From assembly GCF_001571405.1 (NCBI RefSeq), contig NZ_BCNX01000010.1, positions 1 to 64,000 on the forward strand: 64,000 bases of DNA, given 5' to 3'. A program made the position numbers and the translations under genes. Source of the stretch: Methanoculleus thermophilus (GTDB lineage: Archaea; Halobacteriota; Methanomicrobia; Methanomicrobiales; Methanoculleaceae). This document shows positions 1 to 9,136 of this stretch, one piece after another; the first letter of the stretch is position 1, and each line of letters starts with the position of its first letter. The notes under the pieces are model-generated. The model was not told where the DNA came from, did no database searches, and was given only the letters and a program-made list of their open reading frames with translations.

Positions 1-125
1 GAACTAAAGGCACGAAAATACTGGTACCAGGTCAAAGAGATCAAGATCAAAGTGATCCTCCATAACCTAACGAAGGCAGTACAAACAGTCGTGATTGTCG
101 TTGTCTGGAAGGAATTCAACAGAGC
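1..125 (+). mobile_element. C-terminal tail of a probable IS transposase (partial)
   Basis: Frame 1 is open from the window edge to a stop at 190-192. Its first 40 codons read like the basic, amphipathic C-terminus of methanogen IS transposases (a KYWYQVKEIKIKVILHNL stretch followed by WKEFNRA), while the later codons are the out-of-frame start of the next gene. I infer that an insertion sequence ends near 115-140 and has replaced the 5' end of the following gene. No terminal inverted repeat can be confirmed because the element lies mostly outside the window. Recognition is by eye only and moderately uncertain. Confidence 0.4.
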
Positions 126-1019
126 CGATCATTCACCAAAACGAGCCCGTCCTCCGAATCTCCGGGCGCTACCGGGACTTCGCGGTCTATGAGACCGCCA
201 TCCTCGGGTTCCTCTGCCATGCTTCGGGCGTGGCGTCGGCGGCGGCCCATATCCGGCTCGCAGCTCAGGATCGCCCGGTCTACTCCTTTGGTTCGCGCCG
301 CCAGCACCCGGCGATTGCCGCGATGGTCGAGCGGGCGGCCTGGATCGGCGGGGTGGACGGGGTGAGCAATACCTGTGCGCCTGAGGGGATCCCGCTCGCG
401 GGGACGATGCCGCATGCCTTCGTGATGTGCTACCCGGGGACGGAGGAGGCCTGGTCTGCGTTTGCCCGGGGAGCGGGGCCGGAGGTGCCGCGGATCATGC
501 TCGCCGATACGTTCGCCGACGAAAAGATGGAGGCGGTGAGGGCGGCGGCGTGCGGGGCGAAGGCGGTCCGGCTGGACACCCCGCGGTCGCGGCGGGGGAA
601 CATGCGGGCGATCATCGAGGAGGTGCGCTGGGAGCTCGATATCCACGGCTATCCGGACGTCAAGATCTTCCTCTCCGGGGGGCTCACCCGCGCCGACGTC
701 GCAGCCTACCGCGATATCGTGGATGCCTTCGGGGTCGGGGGGGGCGATCGCGAACGCGCCGGTGATCGACTTTGCAATGGACATCGTCGAGGTCGAGGGG
801 AAGCCCATCGCAAAGCGCGGGAAACGAAGCGGCGTAAAGCAGGTCTACGAGATGCCGGACGGCCGGCGGGTCACGCTGCCCCTCGCCGCCCCGGCGCCGG
901 AGGACACAGTGCCGCTCCTCGTCCCCTTCATCAGGAACGGCACCGTCGTCGCGCGCCCGGAGATGGATGATGCGCGGGAGCGGGTGCTCTCCCGGCTATC
1001 AGGCCTCGCGGACGCGTGA
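95..1019 (+). pseudogene. nicotinate phosphoribosyltransferase, 5'-truncated and frameshifted
   Basis: The reading frame from about 140 has the archaeal nicotinate phosphoribosyltransferase core: NEPVLRISGRYRDF, then YETAILGFLCHASGVAS, then KIFLSGGLT. The enzyme makes nicotinate mononucleotide in NAD salvage. Two lesions are visible. The first 100 or more residues expected of a family member of about 380-400 residues are absent and replaced by the transposase-like tail. A run of eight G at 737-744 also shifts the frame. With seven G the protein continues as GGAIANAPVIDFAMDIVEVEG and ends at 1019; without the correction it runs to a meaningless stop near 970. The 5' loss makes it a pseudogene even if the G run is a sequencing error. 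Confidence 0.8.
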
Positions 1020-1080
1020 TATGGAGGTGAGGGGCCGGAATCCTTTTTATCTGATGACGATCAACATAGTAGGGTAACAG

Positions 1081-1152
1081 GGGCCGATAGATCAGGGGGA
1101 GATCGCTACCTTGGCATGGTAGAGGCCGCGGGTTCAATTCCCGCTCGGTCCA
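1081..1152 (+). tRNA. tRNA-Ala (anticodon GGC)
   Basis: A complete cloverleaf can be drawn. The acceptor is 1081-1087 with 1145-1151 (one G-U pair), discriminator A1152. The D stem is GATC/GATC (1090-1093, 1101-1104). The anticodon stem is CTACC/GGTAG with loop TTGGCAT, giving GGC. The T stem is GCGGG/CCCGC with loop TTCAATT. No CCA is encoded. A T/A-rich promoter-like stretch lies about 35 bases upstream. Its 3' half is duplicated at 11339-11399, so the gene served as an integration target. Confidence 0.95.
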
Positions 1153-1162
1153 TGTTGTTCTT
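1102..1162 (+). repeat. attachment-site copy inside the intact tRNA-Ala (left end of island)
   Basis: Bases 1102-1162 (from the end of the D stem through the tRNA 3' end plus 10 flanking bases) match 11339-11399 with two mismatches, at 1138/11375 (T loop) and 1154/11391. A duplicated tRNA 3' part with the whole gene at only one end is the usual scar of tyrosine-recombinase integration into a tRNA gene (established knowledge). Confidence 0.85.
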
Positions 1163-1632
1163 CTGGAATGTTGTTTTCGCGGGTTGATTCTCGAGATTGT
1201 ATCTTTTGTTAGTGCGTTGAGGAATTGGCTGATACTGCCGGCGCGGTTTTTCGGGTAGTCGTAGACTTCTGGGAGATGGCGATGTGCAGTCGACGTCGGA
1301 TACGGTTTCCGTGCGGTTCGTTTGGCATTTTTTCTTTCTCTTGCCGTTTGTTTGCGGTGTACATACACGTGCGCATTTGTGCGGACACTCCGGTGATCCT
1401 GCGTAGGTAGCCAGAGACCTCAGCGGGATAGTAGCATACGGCTCCAGATAGAAGGCAGATGCCTCGAAGGTAGGAGAGAGCAAACATTGAGACTATCACA
1501 TGTGTATTCTAGGGCATGCAAGGCAACTTTTCGTCATAAATGCTCAATAGATGTGAGTTATTGGAAAAAAGAATCTCCGAGAGATCTTGAAATGACCAAA
1601 TAGTTATATTACTCCTCTCTTAAATCCATTGT
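1153..1632. other. 480 bases without a recognisable gene
   Basis: This stretch lies between the tRNA-Ala and the first island gene. The open frames here on both strands have no ribosome-binding site and no protein-like composition. Those crossing the tRNA give the familiar artefact of translating a tRNA backwards. The last 100 bases are AT-rich and probably hold the promoter of the 1633 gene. Confidence 0.6.
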
Positions 1633-1929
1633 ATGGATTCTACCCTGGCCAAACTTGCAGCTTTTGCGATTACTTTTTTGGGGTCGGTTGTTGCATACAA
1701 GCAGCTCAATTTACCGGGATGGGAAACATCGGCTTGTATTGGGGGTATTTTACTATACGTCGTAATTGCTTTTTTAATTGGGCAAGTATTCAAGACAGAT
1801 ATTTTAGATTCTTTTTGGGCATCGTTACTTATCACTGGCGTTGTGATGTTCTTTTTCCATCCAGGCTTTGGGTTTGTAATGATTATGATATTTTTCCTGA
1901 TTTTACTAATCGCAATGGGAAATAGGTAA
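1633..1929 (+). CDS. small membrane protein of unknown function
   Basis: 98 residues with no recognised family. Three hydrophobic segments span nearly the whole chain, at about residues 6-22, 33-50 and 58-95, with only short polar links containing KQLN and KTDIL. Codon use is AT-rich compared with the chromosome outside the island. The upstream sequence has a T/A-rich promoter-like stretch (TTATATTACTCC) about 25 bases before the start and no clear Shine-Dalgarno, so a leaderless transcript is possible. It is the first gene of the island and stands alone, facing the opposite-strand restriction operon. A membrane partner of a defence system is possible, but nothing in the sequence shows function. 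Confidence 0.6.
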   Translation: MDSTLAKLAAFAITFLGSVVAYKQLNLPGWETSACIGGILLYVVIAFLIGQVFKTDILDSFWASLLITGVVMFFFHPGFGFVMIMIFFLILLIAMGNR

Positions 1930-2214
1930 TGCCAAGGTTGAAAGATGCAGTCAGTACATACCTCCTATTTAGAGCATCAATGATTATCTTCGCTAAAGAG
2001 TCGATAGAAAACCGTTATTCCCCCCAGCCATAACATTGAAAATCAGGGCGTCGAGTGAAAAAAAGTCTCATCCAGAAAAAAGCCGATTGTGACTATTAGT
2101 ACTATTAATAATACTCAGTACATTACGTAGTAGTAGGAGGGGGCTTAGTCCCGAAGTTTTCCGGGAATTCCCCGATGAAATGCAGTTTTTACTGAAGATA
2201 GAGAGATTATATCC

Positions 2215-3725
2215 CTATCCTTTCCGCAACAATGCCTTTAAGTCGCTTAAATTGGTCTGGATTTCCCTCTCAAGCGCCTGGATCTTATCGATGATCACTT
2301 CCGGAGGCTCATACTCGACCTCTTCGTATTCTATCTCCTTGTAGCGAGAGATCGAGAGGTCATAGTTATTCGCCTGGATCTCCTCGATCGGCACATGGAA
2401 GCACCTCGCCTTCCGGTCGGTCGGGTCTGTGTCTCTCCGCTCCCTGAACCGCTTGATGATATCGGGGATATCTCCTTTGCCGTCGATGAATGTCCGCTTG
2501 TCGTCGAGCGAGTAACCGTCTGCCTCCATGTCGTAGAACCAGACCTTCCCGGTCTTTCCGCCCTTCACGAAGATCAGTACGGCGGTCGACACTCCCGCAT
2601 AGGGTTTGAAGATCCCGGAGGGCATGGAGACGATACCCTCCAGTTGATTCTCCTCAAGGAGCTTCTGTCGAAGCTCCTTATGCGCCCTGGAGCTCCCAAA
2701 GAGCACACCGTCAGGTACGATGACGCCACACTTCCCGCCTATCGTCAGAAGCTGCATCATCCGCTCGACAAAGAGCAACCAGTCTTTGTCGTGTTAAGCG
2801 AGAGACTGTCGTTAATATCGCTCTTATCGATGCTCCCCTTGAAGGGTGGATTGGCGAGCACGACGGTATAGCGCTCTTCTTCGGTGTATCGCTTGGAGAG
2901 GGTATCTTTGAGCTCGATGTGAGGCGCTTTGATGCCGTGCAGCATCAGATTCATGAGCGATATGCGGGTCATCGTCGAATCGAAGTCAAACCCGTAGAAG
3001 GTATCGCTCCAGAGCTTCTCCCAATGCTTCTGATCGTAAATGTAGTGACCTTGAAGGTTGTGATACTCACCTTCTTGATCAATTTCAAGCTCGTCTTGCT
3101 TGGAGTATTTTCGTAAGATATACTCGTAGGAGTTGATGAGAAAGCCAGCCGTACCGCACGCCGGATCGCAGATACGGTCGGTGATATCAGGATCGACCAG
3201 CTCCACGATCATCCGGATGATGTGGCGAGGAGTGCGGAACTGTCCGTTCTTTCCGGCGGTGGAGAGTTGGGAGAGGAGGTATTCGTAGATGTCGCCTTGG
3301 GTATCGCGGTTCTGCGCGGTGATATTCATCTCATCGATGATCGCGACTGCTTCCTGAAGGAGGGAGGGCTTCGGGATGATGAAGACGGCATCCCGCATCT
3401 GGCGGGCGAAGAGCGTCTTCTCGCCGTTATGAAGGGACTTGATGAACGGAAAGACCTTATCGCGGACATGCTCCAGCATCTGTTCGGCAGGGTAGTGCTT
3501 CCAGCTCGACCACCGACACTCCTCATGCCCCTCGAAGACCGACGTATACGCCCCTCCCCGCGCTCGCGCCCGATTCTGCTCGCCGACATCCATATCTTCG
3601 AGGCGCTTCATGAAGATGAGGTAGGACATCTGCTCAATGGACTGGAGCGGGTTGGACATCCCGCCGCTCCAGAAGCGATCCCATAGGGTGTCGATCTTTG
3701 ATTTGAGTTCGGGGGCGAGTTTCAT
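2215..3725 (-). pseudogene. hsdM: type I restriction-modification methyltransferase subunit HsdM, frameshifted
   Basis: HsdM transfers a methyl group from S-adenosylmethionine to adenine within the HsdM2S complex. The first frame (3725 to about 2787) has the N-terminal helical domain, the SAM motif DPACGTAGF (residues 187-195) and the catalytic NPPF (292-295). The second frame (to 2215) carries the rest, from LLFVERMMQLL to the C-terminus. The two join near 2785-2787, where an A run on the coding strand seems one base short: with four A the text reads K-D-W-L-L-F-V-E-R. Joined, the protein is about 503 residues, normal for the family. The start ATG overlaps the hsdS stop as ATGA. This is either a real inactivation or a homopolymer sequencing error. 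Confidence 0.85.
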
Positions 3726-4930
3726 GCGACTAGTTCTCCTGTAAAGGCTCTTATCATTAGTCCACTAAACAGTGTATTTACCTCATTTTTCGATTTTTGC
3801 TGTCCTTCTTGGATCTTTTCGACCCACTCTACAATTGACGAAAAACTTTCCTGAATTGAGATGGGTGGCAAAACAATTTTCAAGAGACCAATTTTACCTA
3901 CACCAATGTATTTCATCGTAGACATGTTTGCGTATGACTGGATTTGTTTCTGTAATGAGTTCGTTAAGAGGGCATACTTTAAAAAATTCGAGTTTATCAA
4001 TTTTTTATTCGGCTTAATAAGAGCCAATTGCACAAAAATGCTAAGATTGTCGTTATCGACTTTCGCCACCATCCCTAGGGTACCTACCTTGCTTAATAGA
4101 ATATCGCCATTTTCGGGGTTACAACGTCTTGCTAATAATTCATGCTCTTCAGTAGAAATTTTTTTACATCGTGTAAAGTCGATTTGATTATTTTTTATAT
4201 TATTTGCCGATATGAAAGGCACTCCATCCTCACAGTATTTTGGTGTTTTGTGGACTCCGTCAGTAATCTTTTCTCGGACAATGTCTCTTAACTCGACAAT
4301 CTCCCATCCATATGGGTTTTCGTCAAAGTCTCCAAAGAAGCCATTAAATGCATTATATATTAATTTATGCCCTTGAAAATCCGCCTCTGCCCGCAGGCGC
4401 TGCGTTGCCTCTACCTTCTCAAGAATGGCGACGATTTTGCGCTGGGTATCAAGCGGTGGGACAGGTACGACCAAGTTCTGGATGAAGCTTGTAGGGACTC
4501 TTTTCTGCCCAGCCGAGCCGGTCATATTCTTCTCTGCTTGCTTACGGATCTTCTCTTGAAGTAAATAATAACGATAGAAATTTGGGATCATATTCCTTCC
4601 AAAGCGGATAACGTGGAATTCAGTGGAGGCAAATCCCAACCCATTCTCAAGATTATCTGCAACTACAATCTTACCATTCTCCATGCAAGGAGTGATTTTT
4701 GCAAAAAGTAAATCCCCATCCTGCAACGGGGTATAACCCTTAATCACTTCATTTAATGGCCTTATTTGTGATCGGTCAATCTTTCCGGTCATCTCCTCTA
4801 TGCAACTCATCGGTAGAAAAGAGACATTAGTATCTGCACTCACAGTATCTTTATTGAATTTTGGGTTTATTTCTGCAATATCTCTTAATTTCCGCCATTC
4901 CCACCCTTCAGGCAGCTTCTTTTCAGTCAA
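3722..4930 (-). CDS. hsdS: type I restriction system specificity subunit HsdS
   Basis: 402 residues with the standard HsdS plan. A target-recognition domain (about 1-165) begins LPEGWEWRKLRDIAEI. A conserved helical spacer with PLDTQRKIVAILEKVEATQ follows. A second recognition domain (about 205-370) begins YGWEIVELRDIV, and a C-terminal helix ends the chain. HsdS reads the bipartite DNA target and docks HsdM and HsdR. Recognition domain 2 is markedly AT-rich and unlike domain 1, consistent with domain exchange between systems. Six bases separate it from hsdR upstream, and its stop overlaps the hsdM start. The gene looks intact. Confidence 0.93.
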   Translation of the reverse strand: MTEKKLPEGWEWRKLRDIAEINPKFNKDTVSADTNVSFLPMSCIEEMTGKIDRSQIRPLNEVIKGYTPLQDGDLLFAKITPCMENGKIVVADNLENGLGFASTEFHVIRFGRNMIPNFYRYYLLQEKIRKQAEKNMTGSAGQKRVPTSFIQNLVVPVPPLDTQRKIVAILEKVEATQRLRAEADFQGHKLIYNAFNGFFGDFDENPYGWEIVELRDIVREKITDGVHKTPKYCEDGVPFISANNIKNNQIDFTRCKKISTEEHELLARRCNPENGDILLSKVGTLGMVAKVDNDNLSIFVQLALIKPNKKLINSNFLKYALLTNSLQKQIQSYANMSTMKYIGVGKIGLLKIVLPPISIQESFSSIVEWVEKIQEGQQKSKNEVNTLFSGLMIRAFTGELVA

Positions 4931-4936
4931 AGATAC

Positions 4937-7774
4937 TCACGCCTCCGCCGCAAACAATTCCCGCTCCAGCCCCTGACAGATGCCGATAAATGCCTTCAGA
5001 TCGCCCTCGTCAAACATCGGCATCGGTGCAGTACTCCCAAAATTCGTGAATGGAGCAAGGAAGAGATCGTCCATTTCTATACGCCTCTTACGCATAAAAA
5101 CGGTCTGAATTGTCCGGATGAAGTGGAGCTGATCGGCGCTGTAATGCTTATTACTCTCGATCATGTAGGTCTGAAACGCCTCTGCTATCTTCTCCTTCGG
5201 GTCAGGAGCTTGATAGAGACCGAAGAGCGAGCGGATGAACTCCACGAGCGAGCCATACGGATGCCTCGGTGACGTCTGCAACATCTCTTCGGTGACGTTC
5301 ACCCCGGCCTCCGCCAGCGCCTCTTCAAGATCGTGCAGGTCTTCTTCGGTGATCGGGTCATCGCGGAGGATCTTCTGGATGACGAGATTATGGTCTGCCA
5401 GCTCCGTGACGCGCTTCTCGACCTTCTCCCGGAATGCCACCACATATTCAGGTGCTTCCTCGTTAAACATCCAGAGTGTGCGCTGCTCAATGATATCCCC
5501 CATGTCGATGACGATCGGCTCATGCGCCTCCTTCGACATGTACTTCATGAGCGGGGTGATGTCCTCCACCAGTCCGATCGCATCCTCGAATGACAGACCC
5601 TTCCAGAAGGCATGGGTGAGTACCTCGTCCAGCCGCTCCTCCTTCTCCTTCACGATGTTAAGGGTCCGGGGGAGGTGATCGACCATCTCCCCGATCTCCG
5701 GCTTCAGCCGCTCGATCTCTTTCTCATTGCCTTCCAGCACCGCCAACCCCAGCCGCTCCGCCTTGACGGTGAAGGATGCCTCTTTGAGATTCACGCCGGT
5801 CTGGAAGCGCATGAGAGGCATGATTGTGCTCTTCAGATACTCCAAAGGGTCGAGCCCGACATTATCCCAGAGTTTCGGGGAGAGCGCTTTGGCGATCTCC
5901 CGCTCGTGCTCCCGGACGCTCACCGAGTCCATCGGAAGCGACCGGATCTCCTCTTCGATCCTCTGCCGGACGACCGCCGCCCGCTCCGCATCGCCCTGCT
6001 CCAGGAGGCGCTCAAGCTGCTTCAGCCGGAGGAAGAAGATCCGGCTCGTGATGGCTTCGGTCGGCTCATTCTTCACCCCTTCGGGATTCATATTCCAGTA
6101 CTCGAAGTTATTCCAGAAGTCGAAGACCTTGAAATACTCCTTATGCCCGTCCGGCAGCCATTCCCGGTGTTTGCACGCGCCATCCGACCGCGTCCCGCGC
6201 CCGAGCATCTGCCAGAACTTGATCTTTGAGAAGACGGGTTTGGCGAAGACGAGATTGCAGACCTCCGGCACATCGATACCGGTATCGAGCATATCGACCG
6301 AGATCGCCACGCGGGGGAAGGACTCGTGTTCGAAGTCGTGGATGAGGGCATCGGCGCGGGGGTCATCCGAGACGATGATCCGCGCCAGCCGTCCTTTATA
6401 TTCGGGATACAGGTCGTCGAATGCCTCATGCAGCCGTCGGGCATGCTTTTTCGAGATCGCGAAGAAGATCGACTTTGCCGGAAGTGTCCCGGCCTGATCC
6501 ATCTGGCAGCCCTCCATGAATTCCCGGACGATCGCTTCGGATGTCCCTTTGACGGCGACCTTCTTCTCCAGCTCAGTCCCTTCGAAGTTGATCTCGTCCG
6601 GGTCGATCCCCTGCTCGATCAGCCGGTTGCGCTCGCTCTCCGTCAGGTCGGACGGGCGAACCCCCTCGATCTGGAAGTGTGTCTGCGCTCCGATGATGCT
6701 TTTGCGGAAGTCGACCAGCACGCCATCCTTCACCGCCTCGTCATACGAGTAGAGCGCGGTCGGCATGTGGTCGTCGCAGTGGAAGAACCGGAAAGTGTCC
6801 CGGTCGACCAGCTCGGCGGGGGTCGCCGTCAGCCCGATCTGCATGGCGTCAAGGTAGGTGAAGACATCCCGCCACTTGTTGTAGATGCTCCGGTGCGCCT
6901 CATCAGAGAAGATCAGGTCGAACTCGCCGGGGGAGATGCGGTATTGCCCGCGCTCATCCTTCTGGGTATAGATCTCCTGAAATGTCTGAATGGTCGAGAC
7001 GTACAGCCGTTTTTCCTTATTGTATATGCCGTGCAGGATCTTGTCCTTGGCCTCGTGGGGGAAGAACTCCAGGAAGCCCTTATTCCACGCCTGATCGCGG
7101 AGCGCCTTGCGGTCGGCGAGGAAGAGCACTTTCTGCGCACGGTTCTCCCGGAGGAGGGCATCGATGATCGCCATCGCCACGCGGGTCTTGCCGGTCCCGG
7201 TCGCCATGACGATCAGCCCTTTGCGGTGACCTTTACGGATGTGCTCCAGCACGCGCTTGACATTCTCGATGCTCTTTGAGCGGTCGACAATGCGGGTATT
7301 GATCTCGATCGATCGGGTGGGATCGATCTTCTGAATCTGGAAACGGAGCCGCTCCAGGTCTTTCTGTGCGTAGAAGCCCTTCAGCAGCCGGAGCGGGTAG
7401 CGCTCCCGATCCCAGAACCAGATCTCATAGCCGTTGGAGAGGAAGATGAAGACGTCTCGCCCGGTCTGCCGCTTGATGTCGTCGGCGTACTGCTCTGCCT
7501 GCTTCTGTCCGATAAGGGGATCTTTTGAGGTGCGTTTGGCTTCGATGATGGCGAGCGGAGCGCCGAGGCTATCGAGCAGGAGGTAGTCGACGTACTTGCT
7601 CTCCAGATCATTCTTCAGTGTCTCAGAGACGGTCTTATAGGAGCGTGCGAGAAAGTCGGATTGTTTCGTATCGACTTCGGCAATGACAGAGGCGCGGTTG
7701 GTGACATCCCAGCCCTGCTCGGCAAGGTAGACGTCGATCTTGCTCTTCCGCGTCTGTAATTCGTTTAAGTCCAT
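4937..7774 (-). CDS. hsdR: type I restriction enzyme HsdR, EcoEI-like
   Basis: 945 residues. The N-terminal PD-(D/E)xK nuclease shows D63 (YVDYLL) and E78-A-K80. The SF2 translocase shows Walker A ATGTGKT (191-197), DEAH (291-294), LTATP (315-319) and a late LGRGTRSDG motif VI. The C-terminal third resembles the EcoEI-type domain that docks to the methylase. HsdR translocates DNA using ATP and cuts unmodified DNA. The start at 7774 is preferred over an upstream in-frame start at 7822 because GGAG lies seven bases before it. First gene of an R-S-M operon. It is intact although hsdM is broken. Confidence 0.93.
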   Translation of the reverse strand: MDLNELQTRKSKIDVYLAEQGWDVTNRASVIAEVDTKQSDFLARSYKTVSETLKNDLESKYVDYLLLDSLGAPLAIIEAKRTSKDPLIGQKQAEQYADDIKRQTGRDVFIFLSNGYEIWFWDRERYPLRLLKGFYAQKDLERLRFQIQKIDPTRSIEINTRIVDRSKSIENVKRVLEHIRKGHRKGLIVMATGTGKTRVAMAIIDALLRENRAQKVLFLADRKALRDQAWNKGFLEFFPHEAKDKILHGIYNKEKRLYVSTIQTFQEIYTQKDERGQYRISPGEFDLIFSDEAHRSIYNKWRDVFTYLDAMQIGLTATPAELVDRDTFRFFHCDDHMPTALYSYDEAVKDGVLVDFRKSIIGAQTHFQIEGVRPSDLTESERNRLIEQGIDPDEINFEGTELEKKVAVKGTSEAIVREFMEGCQMDQAGTLPAKSIFFAISKKHARRLHEAFDDLYPEYKGRLARIIVSDDPRADALIHDFEHESFPRVAISVDMLDTGIDVPEVCNLVFAKPVFSKIKFWQMLGRGTRSDGACKHREWLPDGHKEYFKVFDFWNNFEYWNMNPEGVKNEPTEAITSRIFFLRLKQLERLLEQGDAERAAVVRQRIEEEIRSLPMDSVSVREHEREIAKALSPKLWDNVGLDPLEYLKSTIMPLMRFQTGVNLKEASFTVKAERLGLAVLEGNEKEIERLKPEIGEMVDHLPRTLNIVKEKEERLDEVLTHAFWKGLSFEDAIGLVEDITPLMKYMSKEAHEPIVIDMGDIIEQRTLWMFNEEAPEYVVAFREKVEKRVTELADHNLVIQKILRDDPITEEDLHDLEEALAEAGVNVTEEMLQTSPRHPYGSLVEFIRSLFGLYQAPDPKEKIAEAFQTYMIESNKHYSADQLHFIRTIQTVFMRKRRIEMDDLFLAPFTNFGSTAPMPMFDEGDLKAFIGICQGLERELFAAEA

Positions 7775-7794
7775 ACGATTTCTCCACACCCAGA

Positions 7795-7820
7795 GAATAG
7801 GAGAATAGCAATCCCTATTC
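7795..7820. promoter_or_regulatory. inverted repeat upstream of hsdR
   Basis: GAATAGG (7795-7801) and CCTATTC (7814-7820) form a perfect 7-bp inverted repeat with a 12-base gap, 20 bases before the hsdR start on the minus strand. It sits where an operator or a leader hairpin would act. The nearby winged-helix regulator at 10579 is one candidate ligand, which is pure inference. Confidence 0.35.
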
Positions 7821-7987
7821 ATTAGTTAGTCAAAACAGAAGGGTAAATAAGGCTTTTGAAATAAGTAGGAGAATTCTCTTCTGTCTATTATGACAGAGGA
7901 GAATTATTTTCAAGAGTTATCTCACCAAGAGATCCACGTAAATTTGAGTAAAAATGAAAGGAGAGTATTAATAGTCTTCAAAGGGGC

Positions 7988-8974
7988 TCACCTCCACTTT
8001 AGATTCGCCCTATTAGGAATGAGTAAATACCAGTTAACGAACTTTAATGTATCAACTATCATGAAGTCGTAATTTTTTGACGTTAAATATATCTTTGAAA
8101 GTCTTTTCGCGGCCTCCTCATCATATTCGTTATTAATAATCATACCGTTAATTAATCCGATAAGATCTGCATAATTTGTTAGAGCATTCGTTAATTCTTT
8201 TTTTACAAACACGGAGCTGAAATAGCTAGTAAGAATCGCAATCGTAATAATTTGCAAGAATAGCACAAATACTAAATAAATGTTAAGCTTTGAGCCGACC
8301 GTAATAAAAAATGCGCATAAGGGGAGGACGCCCAATAAAGGGAGGTAGAGACACGTCAATACAAGAGAGGTGACCGAAGAAATCCCTGTACTCCATTCAT
8401 GTGATTCCTGATCCCTATCAGCATGGTGGGCTAAAAACCTGAAGGCAAACAATGTCATTTGCTCGAAGTTTTTCATCAGGGAATCAAACGAGAGTGCAGG
8501 GATAATAAAAATTAGAGCGGCAATTACAGGAATCGCAATAGAATATGGATTTGCCGTTATGATTAGCCCGGTTTCGACCAGAAACAGTAGGGCAATGGTA
8601 ATAACGTATATGACACAGACGGAGAGTACAATAGGCTTCAGATTATCTAAAAGCATCCTCAAATAGAAGGAAAAATCTTTCTCAGTCACTCTTTTAACTT
8701 TCTCCACTGCCTGCTCGACATTATCGGATTTTATCGTCTTTCTTGTTGTTATCAGCGACCATATCCCCCATAAATACATCAAAAGAAACGAAGCTGGGAT
8801 CCAGTAGGCAATTATGGTCAGTTGCCAGCTCACACTTAATGCAATAAAGATCGATACAAATGACCCAAAGAGAAGATTTTTATCGATATTCTGAAGTTGC
8901 CTCGATGTATGATCAAAACTCTCGTTTATCATGAATTTAAGGTCGCTTAACGGAAGGGGTGGGGCCGACTCCAT
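7988..8974 (-). CDS. multi-pass membrane protein of unknown function
   Basis: 328 residues, no family recognised. An N-terminal soluble stretch (about 1-32, rich in polar residues) precedes two adjacent transmembrane helices (about 36-75). A cytoplasmic charged loop (about 76-110) follows, then two helices (about 113-160), a loop with HHADRDQESHEW, and two more helices (about 195-250). The soluble C-terminal tail (about 255-328) is hydrophilic and ends with an aromatic stretch. Composition is AT-rich, like the rest of the island's foreign stretches. It lies between hsdR and mrr on the same strand with its own upstream gap of about 160 bases. Its place in a defence island suggests an accessory or effector role, but this is not shown. 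Confidence 0.6.
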   Translation of the reverse strand: MESAPPLPLSDLKFMINESFDHTSRQLQNIDKNLLFGSFVSIFIALSVSWQLTIIAYWIPASFLLMYLWGIWSLITTRKTIKSDNVEQAVEKVKRVTEKDFSFYLRMLLDNLKPIVLSVCVIYVITIALLFLVETGLIITANPYSIAIPVIAALIFIIPALSFDSLMKNFEQMTLFAFRFLAHHADRDQESHEWSTGISSVTSLVLTCLYLPLLGVLPLCAFFITVGSKLNIYLVFVLFLQIITIAILTSYFSSVFVKKELTNALTNYADLIGLINGMIINNEYDEEAAKRLSKIYLTSKNYDFMIVDTLKFVNWYLLIPNRANLKWR

Positions 8975-9136
8975 ATATTTAAAAGTAGCAATAGGGCATA
9001 TTTAAATCTATTTTACGAAAAAAGTTATAGGATATCCGGAAGCGGGGAGATTAATGATTTTAAATCGACGTTGCAGGTTTAAGGGGAAATAAATTCTAGT
9101 TTTGGTCAGCGGAAATTTATCGCACACGGATATAGA

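Noticed and set aside
1106-1483. Minus-strand ORF across tRNA-Ala, also the one at 11120-11407, with text like ERDLNPRPLPCQGS
   Set aside because: This is the standard artefact of translating the reverse strand of a tRNA; no start signal or family support.
7890-8072. 60-codon plus-strand ORF between hsdR and the membrane protein gene
   Set aside because: It overlaps the 3' end of the 7988-8974 gene for 85 bases and has no homology; its start signal is weak.
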